Positions 1-5,384 of a stretch of 6,134 bases of DNA are shown here, in pieces; position 1 is the stretch's first letter; every line of letters starts with the position of its first letter. The DNA comes from an uncultured Chloroflexota bacterium (GTDB lineage: Bacteria; Chloroflexota; Anaerolineae; Aggregatilineales; Phototrophicaceae): positions 1 through 6,134 of the forward strand of contig CALMZT010000102.1 in assembly GCA_937870805.1 (NCBI GenBank). Reading direction: 5' to 3'. Below the pieces are notes generated by a model. It saw only the letters and a list, made by a program, of their open reading frames with translations, had not been told where the DNA came from and searched no databases. Made by a program: the position numbers and the translations under genes.

Positions 1-879
1 ATCCTTGACGAAGCGGAAGTCAACCGTCATGGATTGTCCGGCGAAGAGACTTATGATCGCTTAGTCGAATTGATTGACCTGCTCATTGCCAGCCCGAAAC
101 TTGGCGAACGCAAAATGATGGGCATTGGCGTAGGCGCGCCCGGCGTCACACTGCATACAAAGGGCATTGTCACGTGGGCGCCGAGCCTCAACTGGAATCA
201 TTATCCACTGCGTGACAAGCTGGCGACGAAGTTCAGTGTGCCGATTGTAGTAGAAAACGACGTGAATATGGCGGCACTCGGCGAACTCTGGTTTGGCGCA
301 GGGCAGAATCTTCACAATATGGTGCTCATCACCATCAGCACGGGCATTGGCTCAGGCATTATCGTTGACGGAATGCTGTATCGCGGCGCGAACAACGCGG
401 CGGGTGAAGTTGGTTATCTGCTGCCGGGGCGCGAGTTTTTAGGCAAACAGTACAGCACGTTTGGCGCATTAGAAGAAGTCGCGGCGGGCGCGGGCATTAC
501 CGAACGTGCGCGGCAGCTTTTGAAAGACCAGCGTGACCCCGCAGCATTGGCACGACTCTCCATTGAAGATGTTTTTGAGGCGGCGCGGCGCGGGGAAGTG
601 TGGGCGTGTTCGGTGATTGATGACGCGGTGGAATATTTAGCCATCATGATCGCCAGCGTCAGCGCGTATTTTGATCCGGGGTTAATCGTACTGGGCGGCG
701 CGGTGGTGCAGTACGCCGACCAGTTCGTTGAGTCGATCCTCAAGCGCATTGAGGGTACAACACCCATTCCTTCACAAGTCGTCGCGTCGGTGCTTGGGCA
801 TCGCGCGACAGCCCTGGGGGCAGTGATTAACATTTTGCAGTATGTCGTGGATGCTTATGTGGTGCATAAGCTGCGGTGA
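1..879 (+). CDS. ROK-family sugar kinase/transcriptional regulator, 5'-truncated by window edge
   Basis: The reading frame is open from base 1 to the TGA at 877-879 (292 residues seen), so the true start lies upstream; the TTG at 34 is not needed as a start. ROK-family features are clear. A GIGVGAPG segment comes first, then a VENDVN motif whose Asp (about residue 87 of the visible part) corresponds to the catalytic or sugar-contacting Asp. Next come an STGIGSGII glycine-rich segment and LYRGANNAAGEVGY with the sugar-binding Glu near residue 136. A late VLGG segment matches the C-terminal half of the fold. The expected N-terminal part, which holds the phosphate loop and, in regulators, a winged helix, would be outside the window. 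The usual His after GE-x-G is Tyr, and the CxCGxxGCxE zinc motif is absent. Its position just before a sugar ABC importer suggests a NagC/XylR-like repressor of that operon, but a kinase cannot be excluded without the N-terminus. Confidence 0.88.
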   Translation: MLDEAEVNRHGLSGEETYDRLVELIDLLIASPKLGERKMMGIGVGAPGVTLHTKGIVTWAPSLNWNHYPLRDKLATKFSVPIVVENDVNMAALGELWFGAGQNLHNMVLITISTGIGSGIIVDGMLYRGANNAAGEVGYLLPGREFLGKQYSTFGALEEVAAGAGITERARQLLKDQRDPAALARLSIEDVFEAARRGEVWACSVIDDAVEYLAIMIASVSAYFDPGLIVLGGAVVQYADQFVESILKRIEGTTPIPSQVVASVLGHRATALGAVINILQYVVDAYVVHKLR

Positions 880-944
880 AAGGAGCGCCTTATCGAACTG
901 AATGATGAAACCTCTTACACCAGGCGAAGATTCTTTACCTTGTT

Positions 945-950
945 AAGGAG
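945..950 (+). promoter_or_regulatory. Shine-Dalgarno AAGGAG for the solute-binding protein
   Basis: AAGGAG lies 9 bases before the ATG at 960 and fixes that start. The nearby ATG at 955 is out of frame and runs into a TGA after eight codons. I see no convincing -35/-10 pair in the 80 bases between the ROK gene and this site, so the promoter may lie inside or before the ROK gene. Confidence 0.75.
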
Positions 951-959
951 ATAAATGTT

Positions 960-2255
960 ATGCGTAGCAAAGTTTTTTTGACCGTTCTCGTCTTTAGCCT
1001 GCTGCTCAGCATCGGCGTTGTACAGGCGCAAGACCCCGTGACCATCAACGTGCTGTACATGGCACAGGCAGCGTTGTCCACCGAAGAAATGGACGCCATC
1101 ATTGCCGAATTCGAGGCGCTCAATCCTAATATCAACGTCGAAGTCGAGTATGTGGCTTATGAAGCACTGCACGATAAGTTCACCACGTCGATGGCGACAG
1201 ACCCGGTGCCTTATGATGTCGTGATGGTAGACGTGATCTGGTACACCGAGTTCGTGCAAAGGGGCTACATCCTTGATGTCACCGACAGAATCACACAGGA
1301 CATGCGCGACAATATTTTTGATGCCGCGTGGAATGTCGTGAACGTCGGCGGACGCGATTACGGGATGCCCTGGCTGCTGGATACCAAGTATTTCTACTAC
1401 AATCAGGATATTCTGAGCCAGGCGGGCATTGACGCGCCTGCGACGACGTGGGAAGGCGTGATCGAACAAGCACAGGCAATTAAGGATGCAGGTCTCCTTG
1501 AGTATCCATTGGTGTTCGATTGGGCGCAGGCTGAAGCCGTGATTTGCGATTTCACGGCGCTGGTTTATGGCAACGGCGGACAGTTCCTGGATGAAGAAGG
1601 CAACCCCGCGTTCAACGGTCCTGAAGGCGTCGCGGCGCTCCAGTGGATGGTAGACTCGATCAATAACGGTCTCACTAACCCTGCGTCGATTACCTATCTG
1701 GAAGAAGATGTGCGCAACGTTTTCTCCTCTGGTCAAGCCGCCTTCACGCTCAACTGGCTCTACATGTATAACCTCGCCAACTTCAACGAGGAAGAATCAC
1801 AGGTGACGGGGAACGTCGGCATTACCACCATTCCCGTTTTCCAGAGCGTTGCCGATCAGGGTATTCCAAGCGCTTCTGTAGATGGTTCAAGCGGCTTCTC
1901 GGTTGTGGCAAACTCCGACAACCCTGATGAAGCATGGGCATTTATTGAGTACCTCACCAGCGAACCAACGCAAATGACCTACTCGCAAAACATGCTGCCC
2001 GTGTGGGAATCCGCTTTTGAAGGCGAGAACCTGGACATCTTGAGCGCGATTGGTCCAGCGTCGCCTGTGACCGTACCCATGTTCGCAGAGCAGTTCCCGT
2101 ATGCACACGTTCGCCCGACAGTCCCGTATTATCTGGAAGGTTCGGTACAGCTTCAGCTTGCCATCCAACTGGCGCTTACCGGACAGATGACGCCGCAGGA
2201 AGCCTTAGATCAGGCGGAGGCGGTGTGGACCGAACTCGGCGCGCAGATGCAGTAA
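960..2255 (+). CDS. ABC transporter extracellular sugar-binding protein (family 1)
   Basis: The protein has 431 residues, normal for carbohydrate-binding proteins of ABC importers (SBP family 1, MalE/UgpB-like). It would capture a sugar or oligosaccharide outside the membrane and deliver it to the permease pair encoded downstream. Residues 1-23 form a signal peptide: charged MRSK, a hydrophobic core, and VQA before the likely cut at A23/Q24. There is no lipobox cysteine, so signal peptidase I processing is expected rather than lipid anchoring. The mature part starts with a VTINVLY strand. It continues with an EEMDAIIAEFEALNPNINVEVEYV segment and a PYDVVMVDVIWYTEFVQRGYILDVT segment typical of the family, followed by hinge-region motifs such as GMPWLLDTKYFYYN. 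Near the C-terminus are the SSGFSVVANSDNPDEAWAFIEYL region and a run of helices. Two tandem TAA stops end it. The ligand cannot be read from the sequence. The following gap is unusually long and full of repeats. Confidence 0.93.
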   Translation: MRSKVFLTVLVFSLLLSIGVVQAQDPVTINVLYMAQAALSTEEMDAIIAEFEALNPNINVEVEYVAYEALHDKFTTSMATDPVPYDVVMVDVIWYTEFVQRGYILDVTDRITQDMRDNIFDAAWNVVNVGGRDYGMPWLLDTKYFYYNQDILSQAGIDAPATTWEGVIEQAQAIKDAGLLEYPLVFDWAQAEAVICDFTALVYGNGGQFLDEEGNPAFNGPEGVAALQWMVDSINNGLTNPASITYLEEDVRNVFSSGQAAFTLNWLYMYNLANFNEEESQVTGNVGITTIPVFQSVADQGIPSASVDGSSGFSVVANSDNPDEAWAFIEYLTSEPTQMTYSQNMLPVWESAFEGENLDILSAIGPASPVTVPMFAEQFPYAHVRPTVPYYLEGSVQLQLAIQLALTGQMTPQEALDQAEAVWTELGAQMQ

Positions 2256-2279
2256 TAAGTTAACCCCTATCCCCCCAAC

Positions 2280-2307
2280 CCCCTTTCCCCGCAAGCAGAG
2301 AAAGGGG
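2280..2307. repeat. CCCC/GGGG dispersed-type hairpin, copy A
   Basis: The left arm CCCCTTTC (2280-2287) is the exact reverse complement of GAAAGGGG (2300-2307), with a 12-base loop. It is preceded by a C-rich leader of the form CCCC-TAT-CCCCCC-AA-CCC. The same architecture recurs at 4571-4639, where another C-rich leader precedes a CCCCTCTCCC/GGGAGAGGGG stem. Such elements are common as dispersed intergenic repeats in environmental bacteria. Lying 25 bases after the stop codon, this one may protect or partly terminate the binding-protein mRNA, although no T-tract follows. Confidence 0.65.
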
Positions 2308-2357
2308 AGAAATACGGAAACGTTTGTGTTTTCGAGTCTCTCTACAGGGTCGGGAAG

Positions 2358-2375
2358 GTTTTAGAGGGGTAAAAC
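2358..2375. repeat. Small inverted repeat GTTTTA/TAAAAC
   Basis: GTTTTA (2358-2363) and TAAAAC (2370-2375) are exact reverse complements around the spacer GAGGGG. The preceding TCTCTACAGGGT (2338-2349) looks to me like half of a dispersed intergenic repeat, but I cannot verify this. The inverted repeat is seen directly; no function is claimed. Confidence 0.35.
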
Positions 2376-2377
2376 TA

Positions 2378-2459
2378 ATGGAGAAATCAATTAGACTGCG
2401 AACAATGGGCTTAAGCCCATTGTTGAGGTAAATCATTCGTGTTCGTTTGATTTTTCCAT
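2378..2459. repeat. Nested inverted repeat with perfect 24-bp palindrome core
   Basis: The core at 2401-2424 is a perfect 24-bp palindrome: the arm AACAATGGGCTT is followed directly by its exact reverse complement. It is enclosed by outer arms of 13 bases, 2378-2390 and 2447-2459, which pair at 12 of 13 positions, the exception being a G-T wobble. The interior flanks are unequal (10 and 22 bases). The architecture resembles REP-like or miniature non-autonomous elements, but no transposase and no convincing target-site duplication are visible. A degenerate copy of the core lies at 2647-2670, supporting a repeat origin rather than a single operator. Confidence 0.65.
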
Positions 2460-2497
2460 AACGTCAATTCGGGATAAGGGTTTCAAGTTCGCACTTT

Positions 2498-2542
2498 GTA
2501 GGGAGGGCGCAACCGCTTCGCTTACGTGGTGCGCCCCTGCAC
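2498..2542. repeat. Diverged GGGCGCA/TGCGCCC palindromic repeat
   Basis: GGGCGCA (2505-2511) pairs perfectly with TGCGCCC (2530-2536). Two further pairs, CC 2513-2514 with GG 2528-2529, form if A2512 is bulged. The outer GTAGGG (2498-2503) and CCTGCAC (2536-2542) look like decayed outer arms of a GTAGGGGCGCA-type element. The sequence is seen directly; assignment to a dispersed repeat class is inference from its form. Confidence 0.5.
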
Positions 2543-2584
2543 GGTTTCTGTAACTGTTCCATTGATTCAATCAACTCGCAGATG

Positions 2585-2604
2585 GGGGAGGGATTGCTCT
2601 CCCC
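2585..2604 (+). promoter_or_regulatory. Hairpin just upstream of a Shine-Dalgarno-like sequence
   Basis: GGGGAG (2585-2590) pairs with CTCCCC (2599-2604) around an 8-base loop. It ends 8 bases before AGGAG at 2613-2617. If translation of the permease begins from that Shine-Dalgarno sequence, this hairpin sits at its edge and could affect ribosome access. It may equally be another decayed repeat like its neighbours. Confidence 0.4.
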
Positions 2605-2612
2605 TATCAAAT

Positions 2613-2617
2613 AGGAG
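2613..2617 (+). promoter_or_regulatory. AGGAG possible ribosome binding site for an alternative TTG start
   Basis: AGGAG lies 8 bases before TTG at 2626, in frame with the first permease, and only 2 bases before TTG at 2620. The 2626 start would add 27 residues before the ATG at 2707. That extension crosses the degenerate palindrome at 2647-2670 and uses codons such as ATA and GGA that are scarce in neighbouring genes, so I favour 2707. The well-spaced AGGAG keeps 2626 open. Confidence 0.4.
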
Positions 2618-2646
2618 TTTTGCAGTTGAAAATAATCGTAAACCTG

Positions 2647-2670
2647 AACAAGGGGCTGAAACCTCTTGCT
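2647..2670. repeat. Degenerate second copy of the 24-bp palindrome
   Basis: Aligned without gaps to the perfect palindrome at 2401-2424, this stretch matches at 18 of 24 positions. The inner arms CAAGGGG (2649-2655) and CCTCTTG (2662-2668) still pair, with one G-T wobble. It lies inside the possible N-terminal extension of the first permease, arguing that this part was originally non-coding. Confidence 0.5.
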
Positions 2671-2706
2671 CAAGCCGTGAACGCTATACCTATTTTTGGA
2701 AAATAT

Positions 2707-3621
2707 ATGCAGCGCACGTCGAAATCGACCCGTCTCAGCTTACAAGCACAAAATAACCGTATTGGCTGGCTGCTTGTCCTGCCGAGCCTGCTTATTATTT
2801 TGGCTGTCACTGCACAGCCGATTTTATCGACCTTTTATTTGAGCTTCTTCGACGCATCCACCAGCCCGAATTTGCCACGAGAGTTTATCGGACTCGAAAA
2901 TTATACCGACCTCATGACAAACCGTGTCTTCTGGGCGACCATCCAGCGGACGTTGTACTTCATGGTCGTTTCGGTGGGGCTGGAACTACTTCTGGGCATG
3001 GGCATCGCGCAGTTGTTGCATACACGCCCTTTTGGCTGGCAGTTTTTGCGCATCAGCCTTATTATCCCCTGGGCATTGCCGACGATTGTCAACGGCGCGA
3101 TGTGGCGCTGGATTTACAACGCCGACTATGGGGCGCTCAATGCGCTGCTGCAACAATTGGGCATCATCAAGAGTTATGTGCCCTGGTTGATCGATCCCGC
3201 ACGCGCGATGAATCTGGTCATTTTAGCGGACATCTGGCACACCGTACCGTTCGTGGCGCTGGTACTGCAAGCGGCGCTGGCGACGCTGCCCGCCGAAATG
3301 GAAGAAGCCGCCGCCGTCGATGGCGCGAATGCATGGCAGCGATTCTGGCGTATCCGTCTGCCGCTGCTGCGCCCCGCTATTCTGGTGATTCTGATTATCC
3401 GCAGCGTTGAGGCGTTCCGCGTCTTTGACATTGTTTACGTGGTGACGAATGGTGGTCCGGCGTTTGGCACGGTCACGGCTTCCTATCTGACGTATCAGGA
3501 AACATTTACTTACGGGAAGCTAGGGAGCGGCGCAGCGCTCTCGTTTATGATCTCTGTGGTGACGCTGATCGTCGCGTTCTTCTATATCCGCTTTCTGTAT
3601 CGCCCCGGAGAAAATGCATGA
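2707..3621 (+). CDS. Sugar ABC transporter permease, MalF/UgpA type
   Basis: From the ATG at 2707 the protein has 304 residues, the usual length for this family. It is an inner-membrane subunit of a carbohydrate importer and would pair with the permease encoded next. The first membrane segment is about residues 20-42 (GWLLVLPSLLIILAV...), followed by a periplasmic loop containing FIGLENYTDLM, typical of MalF/UgpA-like proteins. Further hydrophobic segments follow. The ATPase-docking EAA loop starts near residue 199: EEAAAVDGANAWQRFWRIRLPLLRP, with the conserved Gly and the LP pair. The VVTNGGPAFGT and AALSFMISVVTLIVAFFYIRFLYR C-terminal segments are also characteristic. Upstream of 2707 only a weak GGA (2698-2700) serves as ribosome site. 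Starts at TTG 2626 or TTG 2620 are possible and would give 331 or 333 residues. Its last four bases, ATGA, overlap the start of the next gene. Confidence 0.93.
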   Translation: MQRTSKSTRLSLQAQNNRIGWLLVLPSLLIILAVTAQPILSTFYLSFFDASTSPNLPREFIGLENYTDLMTNRVFWATIQRTLYFMVVSVGLELLLGMGIAQLLHTRPFGWQFLRISLIIPWALPTIVNGAMWRWIYNADYGALNALLQQLGIIKSYVPWLIDPARAMNLVILADIWHTVPFVALVLQAALATLPAEMEEAAAVDGANAWQRFWRIRLPLLRPAILVILIIRSVEAFRVFDIVYVVTNGGPAFGTVTASYLTYQETFTYGKLGSGAALSFMISVVTLIVAFFYIRFLYRPGENA

Positions 3622-4478
3622 CAAACCGAAGCAAGATGGTTTCGCGTTTTGGCTACTTCCTGCTCACAATTCCGGTGCTGCTCTTTATTTACCTGCCCGT
3701 CGCGTGGCTGCTGATTTCCAGCACATCAACGCGCGCCGAGCTGCTCACCGTTCCGTTAGACTGGATTCCCGCAAATCCGTCGCTGCAAAATTACAGTGAC
3801 ATTCTATTTTCAGGGAGCGAAGCCTCTGATGCTGCCATCGTCTTCAAGACGACACTGCGAAATTCGTTCGTTGTGGCTTCGTCCGTGACGGCGATCAGTT
3901 TATTTTTCGGCTCACTGGCGGCTTACGCACTGGTACGTATCCAGTTCCGTTTCCGCAAGGGGTTGTTATACGGCATTCTGGGAACGCGCATGATTCCCGA
4001 AATCTCGCTGGTCATCCCGCTGTACATCATCGCTTCGCAACTACGCATTTTGAACACGCCCTACGTGCTCATCGCCACCTATCTCAGCTTCACGCTGCCC
4101 TTTGCGATCTGGCTGATGGCGTCGTTCTTTGAAACGATACCTATTGAATTGGAAGATGCGGCGCGGATTGATGGCTGCTCGTGGCTCGAAACGTTGTTCA
4201 AGATTATTCTGCCGATTTCCTCGCCCGGTTTGATTTCCACGGGGCTGTTTGTGTTCCTGCTGGCGTGGGACGAGTTTTTCTTCGCCTTGATTTTCACCAG
4301 TAACGAAGCCGCGAAAACCGTACCTGTCGCTATCGCTGAGTTCACCGGACGCTACGTGGTGGACATCACGGCGATGATGACGGGTGGCGTTCTGGCTGCG
4401 CTGCCGCCTGTGATTTTAGCGCTCGTTTTTCAGCGCTACATTGTGCGTGGCTTAACGGCGGGCGCGGTGAAAGGCTAA
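3618..4478 (+). CDS. Sugar ABC transporter permease, MalG/UgpE type
   Basis: This 286-residue protein is the second membrane subunit of the importer. The ATG at 3618 overlaps the previous stop (ATGA) and has GGAG at 3607-3610 seven bases upstream, so translational coupling is likely. The first membrane segment is about residues 12-34 (YFLLTIPVLLFIYLPVAWLLI). It is followed by the LQNYSDI loop and the FKTTLRNSFVVASSVTAISLFFGSLAAYALVRI region typical of MalG-like permeases. The EAA loop begins near residue 179: EDAARIDGCSWLETLFKIILPISSPGL, with the conserved Gly and LP. The AWDEFFFALIF segment and the C-terminal QRYIVRGLTAGAVKG tail are family hallmarks. No ATPase gene follows within the window, so the complex presumably uses a shared ATPase. 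The substrate is not deducible. Confidence 0.95.
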   Translation: MTNRSKMVSRFGYFLLTIPVLLFIYLPVAWLLISSTSTRAELLTVPLDWIPANPSLQNYSDILFSGSEASDAAIVFKTTLRNSFVVASSVTAISLFFGSLAAYALVRIQFRFRKGLLYGILGTRMIPEISLVIPLYIIASQLRILNTPYVLIATYLSFTLPFAIWLMASFFETIPIELEDAARIDGCSWLETLFKIILPISSPGLISTGLFVFLLAWDEFFFALIFTSNEAAKTVPVAIAEFTGRYVVDITAMMTGGVLAALPPVILALVFQRYIVRGLTAGAVKG

Positions 4479-4758
4479 ATTTCCCCATTCAGGGTACAAC
4501 TCAGTGACACATGGGGCACCCCTTCACAAGAGTATGTATTGTGTGGAGTAGATAACTGTTCGCGTTTGACCTCACCCCAACCCCTCTCCCACCGTGCAAT
4601 AGTTGAGTGGCAGTGAACTTGTCGGGCGCGGGAGAGGGGCTTCAATACTCGCGTTATTGAGCGTTCGCCCCGAAAATTGGCTGAATGACGTGGTTTTGGA
4701 ACGTGCCGTCGAACCAATAATAAAATAAATTGGTCATCTCTAAATGGTGTTTCATTGG
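4479..4758. other. Intergenic region between transporter and tetR units
   Basis: No credible gene is visible. It contains a small GGGG-CA-CCCC inverted repeat around 4513-4522, the second CCCC/GGGG repeat (4571-4639), and an A/T-rich stretch around 4713-4756 just before the tetR promoter. ACCAAT (4713-4718) and ATTGGT (4729-4734) could pair there. The A/T-rich part could act as an UP-like element for the promoter, but this is only inference. Confidence 0.5.
4571..4639. repeat. CCCC/GGGG dispersed-type repeat, copy B
   Basis: The leader CTCACCCCAA (4571-4580) is followed by CCCCTCTCCC (4581-4590), a perfect 10-base complement of GGGAGAGGGG (4630-4639). The loop is 39 bases, much longer than the 12-base loop of copy A, as if the centre had been replaced or expanded. 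It lies about 100 bases after the second permease and could end or stabilise the transporter mRNA. There is no T-run, so it is not a standard terminator. Confidence 0.65.
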
Positions 4759-4788
4759 TTGACAACATACCATACGGTATGGTATGTT
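4759..4788 (+). promoter_or_regulatory. Predicted sigma-70-type promoter of the tetR unit
   Basis: A perfect -35 hexamer TTGACA lies at 4759-4764. TATGTT at 4783-4788 fits a -10 box at 18 bases spacing (4 of 6 consensus positions). Transcription would start around 4795, giving a short leader of roughly 20 bases before the TTG start at 4818. The spacer consists entirely of the operator palindrome. This is a prediction from sequence only. Confidence 0.65.
4764..4788. promoter_or_regulatory. Perfect 25-bp palindromic operator, probably bound by the adjacent TetR regulator
   Basis: Arms of 12 bases (4764-4775 and 4777-4788) are exact reverse complements around a single central G at 4776. The core reads as (CATAC)2, G, (GTATG)2, so each arm is itself a tandem pentamer. 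It fills the spacer between the -35 and -10 boxes and overlaps both. Binding there would block RNA polymerase, the classic arrangement for an autorepressing TetR-family protein. That the downstream regulator binds it is inferred from position. Confidence 0.8.
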
Positions 4789-4817
4789 TTAGACGGAATG
4801 AAAAGAAGGTGTGAAGG

Positions 4818-5384
4818 TTGGCGCGAAAGACTAAAGGGGATTGGCTGGTGGCGGGGGCACAGTTGTTGGGGCAAACGGGTCCGCAGGGATTGACGATTGA
4901 GGCGCTGTGCCAGCAGTTAAACGTGACGAAGGGGTCGTTTTATCACCATTTTGCGGGTTATGAAGATTTTGAGGCAAGCCTGCTGAACTTTTATGAGCAG
5001 GAAGGAACGCTGCAAATTATCGATCAACTCGCGGACATCCCTACGCCACAAGGAAAACTGCGCGGATTAATCGACATTATCGTGGCGACTTCGACGCAAT
5101 TCATTGCCTATCCAGAGATCGCCATTCGTGCGTGGGCGTTACAAGATGAGAAGGTGCGAGAAGTTCAGAAGCGGGTTGACCAGCGCCGCCTAAGTTATGT
5201 TCAAGCACTTTGTCAGGAAATCACTGGCGATGTTCGCCAAGCGCAGATCATGTCACAAATGTTGTATGCCATTTTAATTGGGAGCGAACAAATGCAGCCT
5301 CCTTTGCATGGCGCTGCTTTGCGTACCCTGTTTGATGAGTATCTACGTTTATATGAGCTAAATGAGGAAGACAACCATGTCTGA
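4818..5384 (+). CDS. TetR/AcrR-family transcriptional regulator
   Basis: This 188-residue protein has the size and layout of TetR-family repressors. An N-terminal DNA-binding domain carries a helix-turn-helix at about residues 25-45 (LTIEALCQQLNVTKGSFYHHF), followed by the family-typical aromatic stretch and a helical ligand-binding and dimerisation domain from about residue 50. The TTG at 4818 is the furthest upstream possible start because a TGA in the same frame lies at 4812-4814. An AAGGTG at 4806-4811 gives a ribosome site 6 bases upstream. The promoter just before it is filled by a perfect palindrome, which suggests autorepression relieved by an unknown small ligand. Its 3' end overlaps the start of the oxidoreductase gene by 8 bases, so the two are probably co-transcribed and translationally linked. 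The ligand cannot be inferred. Confidence 0.92.
   Translation: MARKTKGDWLVAGAQLLGQTGPQGLTIEALCQQLNVTKGSFYHHFAGYEDFEASLLNFYEQEGTLQIIDQLADIPTPQGKLRGLIDIIVATSTQFIAYPEIAIRAWALQDEKVREVQKRVDQRRLSYVQALCQEITGDVRQAQIMSQMLYAILIGSEQMQPPLHGAALRTLFDEYLRLYELNEEDNHV

Larger units (their letters stand above)
2256..2706. other. Long intercistronic region filled with palindromic modules
   Basis: This stretch separates the binding-protein stop from the preferred permease start. I see no credible protein gene in it; the small ORFs on both strands have no recognisable sequence and cross repeat elements. It contains, in order: a C-rich/G-rich hairpin (2280-2307), a GTTTTA/TAAAAC inverted repeat (2358-2375), a nested palindrome (2378-2459), a GGGCGCA/TGCGCCC hairpin (2498-2542), a GGGGAG/CTCCCC hairpin (2585-2604), and a degenerate palindrome (2647-2670). 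None is followed by a T-run, so none is a textbook intrinsic terminator. In the mRNA the structures could still lower permease expression relative to the binding protein. This function is inferred. Confidence 0.7.

Noticed and set aside
915..1736. 273-codon reverse-strand ORF inside the binding-protein gene
   Set aside because: It is antisense to a clear family-1 binding protein; its His/Arg-rich composition is typical of a frame opposite a codon-biased gene.
2280..2307. Rho-independent terminator after the binding protein
   Set aside because: The stem is good, but the loop is 12 bases and no T-run follows (the next bases are AGAAATACGG), so I list it as a repeat instead.
2464..2673. 69-codon reverse-strand ORF in the intercistronic region
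   Set aside because: It lies over repeat elements, lacks a convincing ribosome site and has no recognisable domain.
2256..2706. CRISPR array suggested by several palindromes
   Set aside because: The palindromes differ in sequence and spacing; there are no regular direct repeats or uniform spacers.
2526..2756. 76-codon + strand ORF upstream of and into the permease
   Set aside because: It crosses two palindromic repeats, overlaps the real permease in another frame, and its translation has no recognisable motif.
4475..4768. 97-codon reverse-strand ORF in the transporter/tetR gap
   Set aside because: It runs through the CCCC/GGGG repeat and the tetR promoter, and its product looks like translated repeat, not protein.
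5362..5376. ATG at 5362 as start of the oxidoreductase
   Set aside because: It is in frame, but the GAGGAA at 5364-5369 is ideally placed for ATG 5377, while no ribosome site precedes 5362.
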